Notes under the pieces: generated by a model | Told to the model about the DNA's origin: nothing | What the model saw: the letters and a program-made list of their open reading frames with translations, nothing else | Databases searched by the model: none | Assembly: GCA_041484195.1 (NCBI GenBank) | Contig: JBGPHC010000002.1 | Span: forward strand, 211,687-275,686 | Direction: 5' to 3' | Length of the DNA: 64,000 nt | From: PSRI01 sp041484195 | GTDB lineage: Bacteria > Bacteroidota > Bacteroidia > Chitinophagales > Chitinophagaceae | Translations under genes and position numbers: made by a program | In this document: one piece after another, positions 28,753-37,850 of the stretch | Layout: each line of letters begins with the position of its first letter | How positions within the stretch are numbered: position 1 is the stretch's first letter

Positions 28753-30135
28753 TTAGCCCCTGAGGTGAAATGCTTTAGGTTGTACAAATGCACGAATCCC
28801 CTGGTAAGACAAGGTAACACCAAGACCCGAATGCCTGCGTCCCGACCAGGGCAGCCCCGCGCTGACGCGATCACAGCAATTCCAATAAACGGTTCCCGTA
28901 TTCAATTGTTTCATAATTGCTTCGGCCCTTTCAAAACTTTTTGAATACACGGCGGCTGTCAGACCATATTCTGTATCCTGCATGAGTTGAGCGGCTTCTT
29001 CGTCATCTTTCACTTTCTGAATTCCCACAACCGGCCCGAATGATTCTTCTTTCATTAGCCTCATTTGGTGATTGACATTCACCAATACGGTGGGTTCTAT
29101 AAAATAGCCCTTCCCCTCCGGCTGATGCCCTCCGCACAATATGGTAGCTCCTTTTTCTCTGGCATCCTGGATCTGTGATAGCAAAAAATCCACTTGTCCT
29201 TTCCTCGTCAAAGGACCAATATCCGTGTCCGCATCCACGGGATTCCCTATGCGCAATTTTTTTGCCTGTCTCGTAAATGAATCCACAAAGCGGTCGTAGA
29301 TTTTTCCATGGACATATATGCGTTCCACCGCGCAACAACTCTGGCCATTATTGTACACAACCCCCTCCAATACAGCTTCGGCCACTTTATCAATATCCTC
29401 AATATCATCCATCACGTACAGCGGGTCCTTCCCCCCTAATTCCAACTGGCAGGGAACCAGTTTGGGCGCCACTTTTTCCGCGATACTTTTCCCGGTTCGA
29501 AAGCTGCCGGTAAAAAAATATCCATCCAATGGCAGGGACAATATCATTTCGCCCACACCCCCTTTGCCAATCGCTGTCTGGAAAACATTTTCAGGGATAC
29601 CTGATCTGTACAATAATTGCTGAATAGCCAAGCCCGTAAGGGTTGAATATTCCGAGGGTTTGTACAACACTGCATTACCTCCAATCAAAGCCGGAATGAT
29701 CACGTTCATTCCTACCAGGTAAGGGTAATTCCAGGCGCTGATATTGGCAATCACGCCCAGGGGCTCATACACAATCTTTTCCCGGGTGGCTCCTTCAGTA
29801 GTGATCCATTCATCTCTCAGCCACTTCGCAGAATGGTCTATAAAAAATTTAATCCTTGCACGTGCTCCGTTCAGTTCATTGTAGGATTGCTGCAATGGTT
29901 TTCCCACTTCACTGGTTAGTGTTGCAGCCAGATGAACTTTTTCTGTCTCCAGTAAATCATAAAACTTTGCAATGAGGGCAATCCTCCTGTCAGTTGGCAG
30001 AGCCGCCCATTCAGGCTGGCCATTTTTCAGTAGCCTGAATTTTTCGTGAATCGTCTTTTCATCGTCTTCCCTCAATTCCTCCAGCACTTCTTCCGTAGCA
30101 GGGTTAATGACTTTCATCTGGATTATTTTTTTCAA
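28753..30135 (-). CDS. NAD(P)-dependent aldehyde dehydrogenase
   Basis: The enzyme oxidises an aldehyde to its acid. Visible motifs are VIANISAWNYPYLVG (cofactor entry), FTGSFRTGKSIAEKVA, the catalytic Glu in CQLELGGKDPLYVMDD, the catalytic Cys in VVYNNGQSCCAVERIYVHG and the late MKEESFGPVVGI. The length of 460 residues resembles the succinate-semialdehyde dehydrogenase Sad/YneI branch. It is the last gene of the five-gene minus-strand cluster with an ethanolamine-type permease. A gamma-glutamylated aldehyde is the proposed substrate, by inference. Met7 (30117) is an alternative start. Confidence 0.9.
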   Translation of the reverse strand: MKKIIQMKVINPATEEVLEELREDDEKTIHEKFRLLKNGQPEWAALPTDRRIALIAKFYDLLETEKVHLAATLTSEVGKPLQQSYNELNGARARIKFFIDHSAKWLRDEWITTEGATREKIVYEPLGVIANISAWNYPYLVGMNVIIPALIGGNAVLYKPSEYSTLTGLAIQQLLYRSGIPENVFQTAIGKGGVGEMILSLPLDGYFFTGSFRTGKSIAEKVAPKLVPCQLELGGKDPLYVMDDIEDIDKVAEAVLEGVVYNNGQSCCAVERIYVHGKIYDRFVDSFTRQAKKLRIGNPVDADTDIGPLTRKGQVDFLLSQIQDAREKGATILCGGHQPEGKGYFIEPTVLVNVNHQMRLMKEESFGPVVGIQKVKDDEEAAQLMQDTEYGLTAAVYSKSFERAEAIMKQLNTGTVYWNCCDRVSAGLPWSGRRHSGLGVTLSYQGIRAFVQPKAFHLRG

Positions 30136-30190
30136 TGCTTTTGCCAGGCAGAATTTTATTTTCCTAACTCATACCTGAAATTGTATTTCC

Positions 30191-30904
30191 CTATGCGCTT
30201 CTGTCGTGGGACGCAGCAATAAACGAACTTCTTATATTCTGGACAAAATTCCCATCCTGGTCATCCATCCTTTCGGGGTGCCATTGCACCAGACATAGAA
30301 AGGGTTTCCCACTGGGTTCTTTTCTTTCCATTGCTTCCACCACGCCATCCGGTGAAAAAGCACTTGCCACCAAATCAGCGCCAATCCTGTCTGCACTCTG
30401 ATGATGATTACTATTTACTGTTCCATGGTCCGACTGTACCATCCTGAAAAACCACGAATTGGGATCTACTTGAATGGCATGGTGGCGGTCCCGGCCATCC
30501 TCCAATTTAGAATGGTTGAATTTGCCCCAGCGGGGAATATCCGGAATCAGGGTTCCTCCAAAAAATGCATTGCCGATCTGCAGACCGCGGCAAATCCCCA
30601 ACAGGGGAAGCTCCTTCCGTTGACATAATTCCAACAGCTTCCATTCAAATTCATCCCGATTCTCATTCACGTCGGTCTTATAGCAAAATTCATAGTATTC
30701 AGGCATTCCATAGAATCGCGGATGCAGGTCTTCACCGCCGGTAAGCACCAGGCCATGACATCTTTCCAGGTCCCGGATACTACCATTTTCATAATCGAGT
30801 CTTACCACTTCGGTCACCTGCGGGCAGGCGCCTATCCATTTGCTATAGTTCGCGAACTTGCTGCAATCACTAACTCCTATGATCAATTTATTTGCTTTAA
30901 CCAT
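30191..30904 (-). CDS. Class I glutamine amidotransferase-like gamma-glutamyl hydrolase (peptidase C26, PuuD-like)
   Basis: The nucleophile Cys sits in LPLLGICRGLQIGNAFFGG, and the His-Glu part of the triad is in LVQWHPERMDD. An early GLVLTGGEDLHPRFYG matches gamma-Glu-GABA hydrolases of the PuuD type. These enzymes cut gamma-glutamyl bonds to release glutamate and the carrier-bound acid. Its place between an alcohol dehydrogenase and an aldehyde dehydrogenase, downstream of a glutamine-synthetase-like ligase, supports removal of the glutamyl tag at the end of the pathway. It starts 47 bases after the dehydrogenase gene. Confidence 0.88.
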   Translation of the reverse strand: MVKANKLIIGVSDCSKFANYSKWIGACPQVTEVVRLDYENGSIRDLERCHGLVLTGGEDLHPRFYGMPEYYEFCYKTDVNENRDEFEWKLLELCQRKELPLLGICRGLQIGNAFFGGTLIPDIPRWGKFNHSKLEDGRDRHHAIQVDPNSWFFRMVQSDHGTVNSNHHQSADRIGADLVASAFSPDGVVEAMERKEPSGKPFLCLVQWHPERMDDQDGNFVQNIRSSFIAASHDRSA

Positions 30905-30951
30905 TTTTCTTTGAAAATTGATCCGGATCGTTTTCCCGGTCCTTTATCATA

Positions 30952-32103
30952 CTAGAGTGCTTCCAGGTAAAGTTGTTTAAAATCCGCCCTGCTGACAGGC
31001 TTGGGGTTATTGGGATGTGCGAAATCCGCTTCGGCCAGCCCGGCCAGGGTTTCTATATGTTCCATCTTCACTCCTATGTCACGCAGTTTGTGCGGAATGT
31101 TGATAGCAGTATTCAGGTCAAACAAATATTGCACTACCGCTTCGCCATTTTCTTCTTCCAATTCAAGTGCCTTTGCAATCCTTCTGAATGCCCCTTCAAA
31201 ACCGGCAATATTGAATCGCATGCCATAGGGAATATTAACCGCATTGGCGAGACCATGATGTGTATCAAGCAATGATGATAATGGGTGTGCCAATGAATGA
31301 ACTACGCCCAGGCCCTTTTGAAAAGCGATGGCGCCCATCATGGAAGCCATTAGCATTTTGGATCTCGATTCGAGATCGGGCTTCAGCGTGGCTTTTTCCA
31401 GGGAATCCCTGATCAATGAAATCCCTTCCAGCGCAATGCCTTCGCAAATCGGATGCGGATTCTTCGCCAAATACGCTTCCATATTGTGGGTCAGCGCATC
31501 CATACCCGTTGCCGCGGTTACAAAGGCAGGCAAATCCATCGTAAGCAATGGGTCGGCGAACACAATTCTTGCCATCAGTTTTGGAGAGAACAGAATTTTT
31601 TTCTGGTGCGCCTTGTCGTCGGAGATAATCGCACTTCTTCCCACTTCACTGCCTGTGCCGGAAGTTGTTGGAATCGTAACAAAGTGCGGCACCTCATTCG
31701 TGACATAAATATCACCACCTATCAGGTCATCATATTTGAATAAATCCTCCCGATGATTAACCCGTAAGGCGATGGCCCTTGCCACATCTAAAGCAGCTCC
31801 TCCGCCAATCCCAACAATGGAATCCCGCTTAGTGACATCCCAGACGCTCGTGCCCTTGTACACGTCCGATTTCACAGGGTTCTTATGGATCTCACTGAAT
31901 TGCTCAACCGAAATCTGGTGTTTTCGCAAATCTTCCACGATGGATTTAAAAAAAGGGAGTTGGGCAATGGTAGGATCCGTGACCAATAGCGGCGCTTTCA
32001 GGTGCTGTTGCGCGAGATATGCAGGCAATTCCCTGGAGGCTCCCGCGCCAAACCGGATGGTTGTGGGAAAATTAAATTGCCTTATCACTGTGTAATCAAC
32101 CAT
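30952..32103 (-). CDS. Iron-containing alcohol dehydrogenase
   Basis: This is an NAD(P)-dependent group III alcohol dehydrogenase. It shows the nucleotide-binding DSIVGIGGGAALDVARAIAL, the VTIPTTSGTGSEVGRSAII segment and the metal-binding run with AATGMDALTHNMEAYL and GVVHSLAHPLSSLLDTHHG. The latter supply the Asp and His ligands. It follows the glutamine-synthetase-like gene by 169 bases. In the proposed pathway it would oxidise the free hydroxyl of gamma-glutamylethanolamide to the aldehyde, a step with no equivalent in the putrescine Puu pathway, which uses an amine oxidase. Confidence 0.92.
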   Translation of the reverse strand: MVDYTVIRQFNFPTTIRFGAGASRELPAYLAQQHLKAPLLVTDPTIAQLPFFKSIVEDLRKHQISVEQFSEIHKNPVKSDVYKGTSVWDVTKRDSIVGIGGGAALDVARAIALRVNHREDLFKYDDLIGGDIYVTNEVPHFVTIPTTSGTGSEVGRSAIISDDKAHQKKILFSPKLMARIVFADPLLTMDLPAFVTAATGMDALTHNMEAYLAKNPHPICEGIALEGISLIRDSLEKATLKPDLESRSKMLMASMMGAIAFQKGLGVVHSLAHPLSSLLDTHHGLANAVNIPYGMRFNIAGFEGAFRRIAKALELEEENGEAVVQYLFDLNTAINIPHKLRDIGVKMEHIETLAGLAEADFAHPNNPKPVSRADFKQLYLEAL

Positions 32104-32272
32104 GAGATTATCCGAATTATGCCATGAATAATTTTTGTTGAAAATGAAGTTTTATTTACGGCAGCAACGCTTTTTCAGCTTCGTTGTGCCCTGCCCGCCG
32201 CACTGCTAAGGCAGGCGAGGTCACTCCCTTCAGGTTCCTGTAGTTCCATGAGCTCCATTCATTTCCAAAATC

Positions 32273-33643
32273 TCATATGATTTCCAGATACCGTTTCAAT
32301 TCCCAATCAGTGACCACTTTCGAAAATTGGCGCCATTCCCATTCACGGGTTGCTGTAAAATGATCCGTGAAAGCATCGCCGAATAATTCCCTGGCCAGAG
32401 GTGATTGTTTCATCGCCATGGAAGCTTCCCAAAGATTGGAAGGCAGCCGGCCGTTCCTTATATCTTTATAACCATTGCCAATGGTTGCTGCAGTTTTCAA
32501 TTTCAATTTCTTCCTGATCCCATAGATTCCCGAAGCCAGGCAGCCGGCCATCGCCAGGTAAGGATTGGCGTCAGAACCCACCACCCTGGTCTCCAGCCTG
32601 CAACTTGTGGCACTACCTGGAAGAGCCCTCAGTGCTGTGGTGCGGTTGTCAATGGCCCAGGTAACTGTAGTCGGCGCCCAGGCCCCCTCAACAAGTCTTT
32701 TATAACTGTTAATGGTAGGCGCAAACATCGGAAGGATATGCGGTAGGCATTCCAATTGTCCCGCCAGGTAGTGCTCCATTAGACTGCTCATGCCCGATTT
32801 TGTCTTCTTATCAAAAAATAAATTCCTTTTACCGTCCGCGGACCAAAGGCTCTGGTGAACATGCCCACTGCAACCGGGCAGGCTTTCATTCCATTTCGCC
32901 ATGAAGCTTGCAATCAATCCGTGGCGGTGGGCTATTTCTTTCACACCGCTCTTAAACAGGACCGCGCGGTCGGCGGCTTCCAGCACGCCTGCATAGAGTA
33001 TTGCCGCTTCGTACACGCCGGGGCCCGTTTCCGTGTGAATTCCTTCAAGCGGAACTTTGAATTTCCGCAGCAGGTCGAATAGATCGTGAAAAAAAGAGCC
33101 TTCCTGGGAAGCCCGCAGTATGGAATAGCCGAACATACCCTGCGTCATCGGCTTGAGATCCCGGAATTTATTTTCATACAATTCCGAAGCGTTATTTACA
33201 AAATTAAACCATTCAAACTCCTGCGAAAATTGGGGAAGATAACCGTCATCCTCCGCCTGCAGAGAAATTCTTTTCAATAGGCTCCTGGGACATACGGGAA
33301 GTTCATTGCCCGCAGCGTCTCTGAAATCAGCGAGAAAAAAAGGAAGATCATCTTCCCATGGAACCTGTCTGAAGCTATCCAGATCAACTACCGCCATTGC
33401 ATCCGGATAGCCCGAATGCCATCCGGTAAACTTTGAGTTATCATAAGCAGCATCTCCGGCATCCCAACCAAAAACAACATCGCAAAAGCCAAAGCCCTTT
33501 TCAATTACCGATCTGAATTTTTCAATACTGATCAGTTTCCCTCGCAGCACGCCATCAATATCAGTAATGGCAAGCTTTATTTTTTCAGCGCCCCTTTCCG
33601 CCAGGATTTGCAGGATCTCTTTACTTTTCAGTTGTTTGGGCAT
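32273..33643 (-). CDS. Glutamine-synthetase-like gamma-glutamylamide ligase
   Basis: The protein has the glutamine synthetase fold but belongs to the polyamine or aminoalcohol branch. The beta-grasp domain (residues 1-105) contains KLAITDIDGVLRGKLIS. Catalytic-domain motifs are GIHTETGPGVYEAAILY, the ATP/metal-site GCSGHVHQSLW and the Arg-rich NSYKRLVEGAWAPTTVTW. It lacks the adenylylation-loop Tyr motif of nitrogen-assimilating GlnA. It probably joins glutamate to an amine using ATP. Its first codons overlap the end of the permease gene by 23 bases, which ties the amine to the permease substrate. Confidence 0.88.
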   Translation of the reverse strand: MPKQLKSKEILQILAERGAEKIKLAITDIDGVLRGKLISIEKFRSVIEKGFGFCDVVFGWDAGDAAYDNSKFTGWHSGYPDAMAVVDLDSFRQVPWEDDLPFFLADFRDAAGNELPVCPRSLLKRISLQAEDDGYLPQFSQEFEWFNFVNNASELYENKFRDLKPMTQGMFGYSILRASQEGSFFHDLFDLLRKFKVPLEGIHTETGPGVYEAAILYAGVLEAADRAVLFKSGVKEIAHRHGLIASFMAKWNESLPGCSGHVHQSLWSADGKRNLFFDKKTKSGMSSLMEHYLAGQLECLPHILPMFAPTINSYKRLVEGAWAPTTVTWAIDNRTTALRALPGSATSCRLETRVVGSDANPYLAMAGCLASGIYGIRKKLKLKTAATIGNGYKDIRNGRLPSNLWEASMAMKQSPLARELFGDAFTDHFTATREWEWRQFSKVVTDWELKRYLEII

Positions 33644-34976
33644 AAAGCAATTTTTTTACGAAAAACTGAAACCAAAGATAGGATAGGCCCAGCAAGCCGA
33701 AATAGATCATCGCCAAATTAATATTGAGTGTGGTCATGGCTATCAGCGATAAAAAAGCGATGACCAGCGCTATTACCGGAAACCAGGGATAAAGCGGCAC
33801 TCTAAAGGGACGCGGCATTTGCGGTTCTTTGCGCCTGAGAGCGATCACTGCTACCATCGAAATCACATAGAGGGTCAGCGCCCCGAATGCCGCAATAATG
33901 ATTATCTGGCTGGTCTTGCCGCTGAGTAAGGCTATGATCCCGATGGCCATATTGATCAGCAGCGCATTGGCGGGAGTTTTGAAGCGCTTGTTAACTGCTC
34001 CAAAAATGGCTGGGATATATCTTACTCTGCCGAATTCAAAAGTAGCGCGGCCCGCTGCCAGGATAATTCCATGAAAGGAAGCAACCAGTCCCATGAGTCC
34101 GATTGTAATGAGCAGGTGGTAGAGCCATCCGCTATTTCCGGTGATCCTGGAAAGCGCCAGAGGAAGTGGAGAGTCTGAAGGGCTGGCTCCCGGGTATGGA
34201 TATACTACCGCTTCCCATCCGGCCACTCCCACGGAAGAAAGGAAAACTAAAATGCACAAGACGATCAGGGTGAGTAATGCTGAGCCAAAACCAATCAGCA
34301 CATTGCGCTGAGGATTGATTGTCTCTTCCGCAACATTTGCCACGCCCTCAAGACCCAGAAAAAACCAAACCGCAAACGGAATGGAGGCCCATACTCCCGT
34401 CCATCCGGCCGGGAAAGCATTGGCTCGTATATTCTCCGGTTTGAAATGCGGGAAGGTAATTCCGGCAAACAATAACAATTCAAATACGGCCAGCATGGTA
34501 ATGACAAGCTCAAAAGCCGCTGCAGCCCTGACACCATAAATATTCAGTCCTGTGAAAATAATATAGGCCGCGATGGCAATACTGGTGACGGAAAGTTGCG
34601 GAAAAAAAATATGGAAATAGGCCCCAATCGCAGCTGCTATTGCGGGCGGTGCAAATATGAATTCGATGATCTGCGCCATGCCTGCCAAAAAACCAATATC
34701 CTTTCCCAATCCCCGCGTAGCATAATCGAAAACACCTCCCGCTTTTGGAATGGCACAGGCCAACTCGGTATATGAAAAAGTGAAAGTGATATAAAGGACG
34801 ATAATGAAAGAGGTTGCGATGGCCAGTCCATAAGTGCCGCCTTCCGCCAGACCCAGGTTCCAGCCGAAATACATACCCGAAATAACGTATCCAACACCAA
34901 GTCCCCATAACATCAGCGGCCCCAGGGACCGGGAAAGCTGTTGCGAAGAGGAAGAATCCGGCAATTTTGAACCCAT
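33621..34976 (-). CDS. APC-superfamily amine permease, probable ethanolamine permease
   Basis: Twelve hydrophobic segments are seen. The N-terminal part SGMYFGWNLGLAEGGTYGLA and the following TFSYTELACAIPKAGGVFDY, GFLAGMAQIIEFIFAPPAIA, and ATRGLGKDIG closely resemble what I know of ethanolamine permeases (TIGR00908 group) of the APC family. It is the first gene of the cluster and overlaps the ligase gene by 23 bases. Ethanolamine is the best guess for the substrate, and other small amines or amino alcohols remain possible. Confidence 0.85.
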   Translation of the reverse strand: MGSKLPDSSSSQQLSRSLGPLMLWGLGVGYVISGMYFGWNLGLAEGGTYGLAIATSFIIVLYITFTFSYTELACAIPKAGGVFDYATRGLGKDIGFLAGMAQIIEFIFAPPAIAAAIGAYFHIFFPQLSVTSIAIAAYIIFTGLNIYGVRAAAAFELVITMLAVFELLLFAGITFPHFKPENIRANAFPAGWTGVWASIPFAVWFFLGLEGVANVAEETINPQRNVLIGFGSALLTLIVLCILVFLSSVGVAGWEAVVYPYPGASPSDSPLPLALSRITGNSGWLYHLLITIGLMGLVASFHGIILAAGRATFEFGRVRYIPAIFGAVNKRFKTPANALLINMAIGIIALLSGKTSQIIIIAAFGALTLYVISMVAVIALRRKEPQMPRPFRVPLYPWFPVIALVIAFLSLIAMTTLNINLAMIYFGLLGLSYLWFQFFVKKLLYAQTTEK

Positions 34977-35149
34977 CTGATGAAATTAATTAAATAACAG
35001 AATAATCAATCAGATTTATTCGACCGGTCTTGCTGTCAATTCAAGTGCGCGGCCTCATAGTCGAAATATCAAAGGGAGGCTTCATGAGAAATTCGGGAAA
35101 TTCCTGTAATTTAATTGTCGCTATTCCTGGGCAGACTCAATCTACAATC

Positions 35150-36052
35150 ATGAAAAAGAAGATTCTGGTGGTTGGAAGTTCCAATACCGATATGGTTATA
35201 AAATCCTCGAGACTTCCCCTTCCGGGAGAGACCATCATCGGAGGGAATTTTTTTATGAACCCGGGAGGCAAGGGCGCCAATCAGGCAGTAGCGGCAGCCA
35301 GACTGAACGGGGAAGTGATCTTCCTTTGTAAGACAGGCAATGATATTTTCGGGAAGACAGCCAAGCAACACCTGATTGATATGGGCATTAATGTGGAGCA
35401 CGTGATCTTTGACGCGGAGCATCCTTCCGGCGTAGCTCTGATAAACGTAGATGAACAGGGAGAGAATTCCATCACGGTGGCATCCGGAGCCAATGGCAAC
35501 CTGTTGCCACAGGAAGTAGAACAGGTATTGAATGCCACTGCGGAGCAGGTGAAAATAGTATTGTTACAGCTGGAAATTCCGCTGCCTTCGGTCATTCATG
35601 CCATAAGGAAGGGTGCCGCCATCTCCAAGATTATCATAGTAAATCCCGCGCCGGCGCATCAATTACCCGATGATATCTATCCGCTGATCGACTATCTCAC
35701 ACCAAATGAGCAGGAAGCGGCGTTGCTGGCAGGAATTCCCATCAAAAATATCAGCGATGTGGCGAAAGCCGCGGACAAACTATTGGAAAAGGGAGTCAGG
35801 ACCGTGATCGTCACTTTGGGAGAAAATGGTTCTTATATTGCCAGCCGCAGCTTACGCAAACATATACCTGCCAGAAAGGTGAGGGCGGTTGATTCTACGG
35901 CTGCCGGAGATGTGTTCAACGGGGCATTGGCCACCGCGCTCGCGGAAGATATGCCCCTGGAAGAAGCGGTGGATTTTGCCGCTTCGGCTGCAGCAATTTC
36001 TGTAACCCGCCTGGGAGCGCAATCCTCAGCTCCTTTCAGGAATGAAATTTAA
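35150..36052 (+). CDS. rbsK: Ribokinase
   Basis: The enzyme phosphorylates D-ribose at O5. Signatures are KILVVGSSNTDMVIKSSRLP, NPGGKGANQAVAAARL (first PfkB motif) and the catalytic AVDSTAAGDVFNGALATAL. The ATG at 35150 is the family start. The frame is open further upstream to an ATG at 35030 but the extra 40 residues have no ribokinase character. It opens a plus-strand run of four genes devoted to ribosides: secreted glycohydrolase, sugar porter and nucleoside hydrolase follow. Confidence 0.93.
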   Translation: MKKKILVVGSSNTDMVIKSSRLPLPGETIIGGNFFMNPGGKGANQAVAAARLNGEVIFLCKTGNDIFGKTAKQHLIDMGINVEHVIFDAEHPSGVALINVDEQGENSITVASGANGNLLPQEVEQVLNATAEQVKIVLLQLEIPLPSVIHAIRKGAAISKIIIVNPAPAHQLPDDIYPLIDYLTPNEQEAALLAGIPIKNISDVAKAADKLLEKGVRTVIVTLGENGSYIASRSLRKHIPARKVRAVDSTAAGDVFNGALATALAEDMPLEEAVDFAASAAAISVTRLGAQSSAPFRNEI

Positions 36053-36275
36053 TCTCTCCGCAGCCGTCTCTACAATGACTCCGCATTCCGGTTGGCGCAA
36101 TTCTTACGCCAATCTATGGAAGCAGGACGGAACCGCGAATGGAAATTTTTCGGCTTGCAAATGTTTTTGGAGTGCCAGTGCCTGAATACTCAGAATAATT
36201 CATGTAAATTAGTATCATCCATGTACAATGAGACCCTTGGCCCCGCATCCATTCAATTTCCTCAACCAATGCAAA

Positions 36276-37835
36276 ATGAAAATATTATTTCTTTGCTTCT
36301 TGTTTTTCCTGGCTGGCATCACATCTCTTGCCCAGCCCAGAACGATCCTCATTTCAAAACAGGATTTGCAGGATAAGATTCGGGGAGGTTGGGCGGGGCA
36401 AACCATCGGTGTAACTTTTGGAGGCCCCATGGAATTCCGTTTCCAGGGCAGTTTCATTGGCGACTATCAACCCATATCCTGGCACGAGGGCTACCTGAAA
36501 GAAAACATGACCAACAATCCCGGGCTATACGATGATCTATACATGGATCTCAGTTTTGTGGATGTGTTTGAAAAATTTGGCCTCGACGCACCTACAGATT
36601 CATTTGCTAACGCATATGCACATGCGGGGTATATGCTGTGGCATGCCAACCAGGCCGGCAGATATAATATCCTGCATGGGATCAAGGCACCGATGTCTGG
36701 CCACTGGCTGAACAATCCCCATGCGGATTGTATAGACTACCAGATTGAATCAGATTTCGCGGGTTTGATGAGCCCGGGCATGCCCAATGTCGCGTCTTCC
36801 ATCAGCGATAAGGTTGGACATATCATGAATTACGGGGACGGCTGGTATGGAGGTGTGTACGTAGGAGCCATGTATGCCCTGGCATTTACGTCGAAGAATA
36901 TTCCATATATAGTTTCCGAAGCCTTGAAGACAATCTCACCCAGGAGTGAATTCTATCAATGCATCCATGACGTAATGGAATGGCACAAGAAATATCCCCT
37001 CGACTGGAAATCGACATGGTTTGAGATTCAAAAAAAATGGGCCGATGATATCGGTTGCCCCGAAGGCGTTTTCTCACCCTTTAATATTGATGCAAAACTA
37101 AACGCTGCATATGTGGTGCTGGGCCTGCTTTACGGTGGCGGCGATTTCGGCAAGACCCTTCAAATCACCACTCGTTGCGGACAGGATGCAGACTGCAACC
37201 CCTCCACCGCGGGCGGAATCCTGGGCACGGTGCTGGGCTATGACAAGATTCCGACTTATTGGAAAATGGGACTGACCGCCATAGAAGACATGGATTTCAA
37301 ATACACAACCATGTCTCTTCATGACGTGTATGAAATCGGATACAAACATGCCCTCGAAAATATAAGTCGCCACGGAGGCAGCATCCAGGGTTCTCAGATC
37401 AGGATATTGTCCGAAGCCCCGGTAGTAGTCCGGTACGAAAAATCCTTTCCAGGACTTTTCCCAGTTGCAAAAATTCCGGTTAAATGGTCAGCCGAAAAGG
37501 ACGCCGTTAATTTTGATTTTGAAGGTATTGGATTTGTATTGAGAGGGGATGCTGCACCCTGGGGCAGCGAATCAGATTTTGTTTTCCATACAGAATTATA
37601 TGTTGACGGAACCCTGGTGGAATCGCCGGAATTGCCAGCAAATTATACCACAAGGCGATATGAGTTATGCTGGAAATACCAATTGCCAAAAGGAAAACAC
37701 CAGGTGACGCTGAAAATATTGAATCCGGGCAAGGACCACGAGTTGAAAGTGGATGATGCCATCATCTATGGAGACGTTCCAATAAGAGGTATGGATTTGA
37801 ATGGCGCCGGCGCAGGAAAAAAATCTCTCAAATAA
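36276..37835 (+). CDS. Secreted ADP-ribosylglycohydrolase-family protein
   Basis: The signal peptide (MKILFLCFLFFLAGITSLAQ) is followed by an ADP-ribosylglycohydrolase-like helical domain (about residues 28-385). It has RGGWAGQTIGVTFGGPMEF near the start, YDDLYMDLSFVDVFEKFG as the first acidic metal-site motif, and TTRCGQDADCNPSTAGGILG as the second. A beta-rich C-terminal domain (about 390-519) resembles a carbohydrate-binding or jelly-roll fold. Cytoplasmic ARH enzymes cleave ADP-ribose bonds. A secreted form suggests an extracytoplasmic N-glycosidic substrate. It precedes the sugar porter gene by 15 bases, and ADP-ribose or nucleoside breakdown to ribose is inferred from context. Confidence 0.82.
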   Translation: MKILFLCFLFFLAGITSLAQPRTILISKQDLQDKIRGGWAGQTIGVTFGGPMEFRFQGSFIGDYQPISWHEGYLKENMTNNPGLYDDLYMDLSFVDVFEKFGLDAPTDSFANAYAHAGYMLWHANQAGRYNILHGIKAPMSGHWLNNPHADCIDYQIESDFAGLMSPGMPNVASSISDKVGHIMNYGDGWYGGVYVGAMYALAFTSKNIPYIVSEALKTISPRSEFYQCIHDVMEWHKKYPLDWKSTWFEIQKKWADDIGCPEGVFSPFNIDAKLNAAYVVLGLLYGGGDFGKTLQITTRCGQDADCNPSTAGGILGTVLGYDKIPTYWKMGLTAIEDMDFKYTTMSLHDVYEIGYKHALENISRHGGSIQGSQIRILSEAPVVVRYEKSFPGLFPVAKIPVKWSAEKDAVNFDFEGIGFVLRGDAAPWGSESDFVFHTELYVDGTLVESPELPANYTTRRYELCWKYQLPKGKHQVTLKILNPGKDHELKVDDAIIYGDVPIRGMDLNGAGAGKKSLK

Positions 37836-37850
37836 ATCAGATCCTCCTTT

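Noticed and set aside
26671..34976. One long operon from the amine permease through hemerythrin to the sugar porter
   Set aside because: Gaps of about 160 and 95 bases and a change of theme at the hemerythrin gene argue for separate units.
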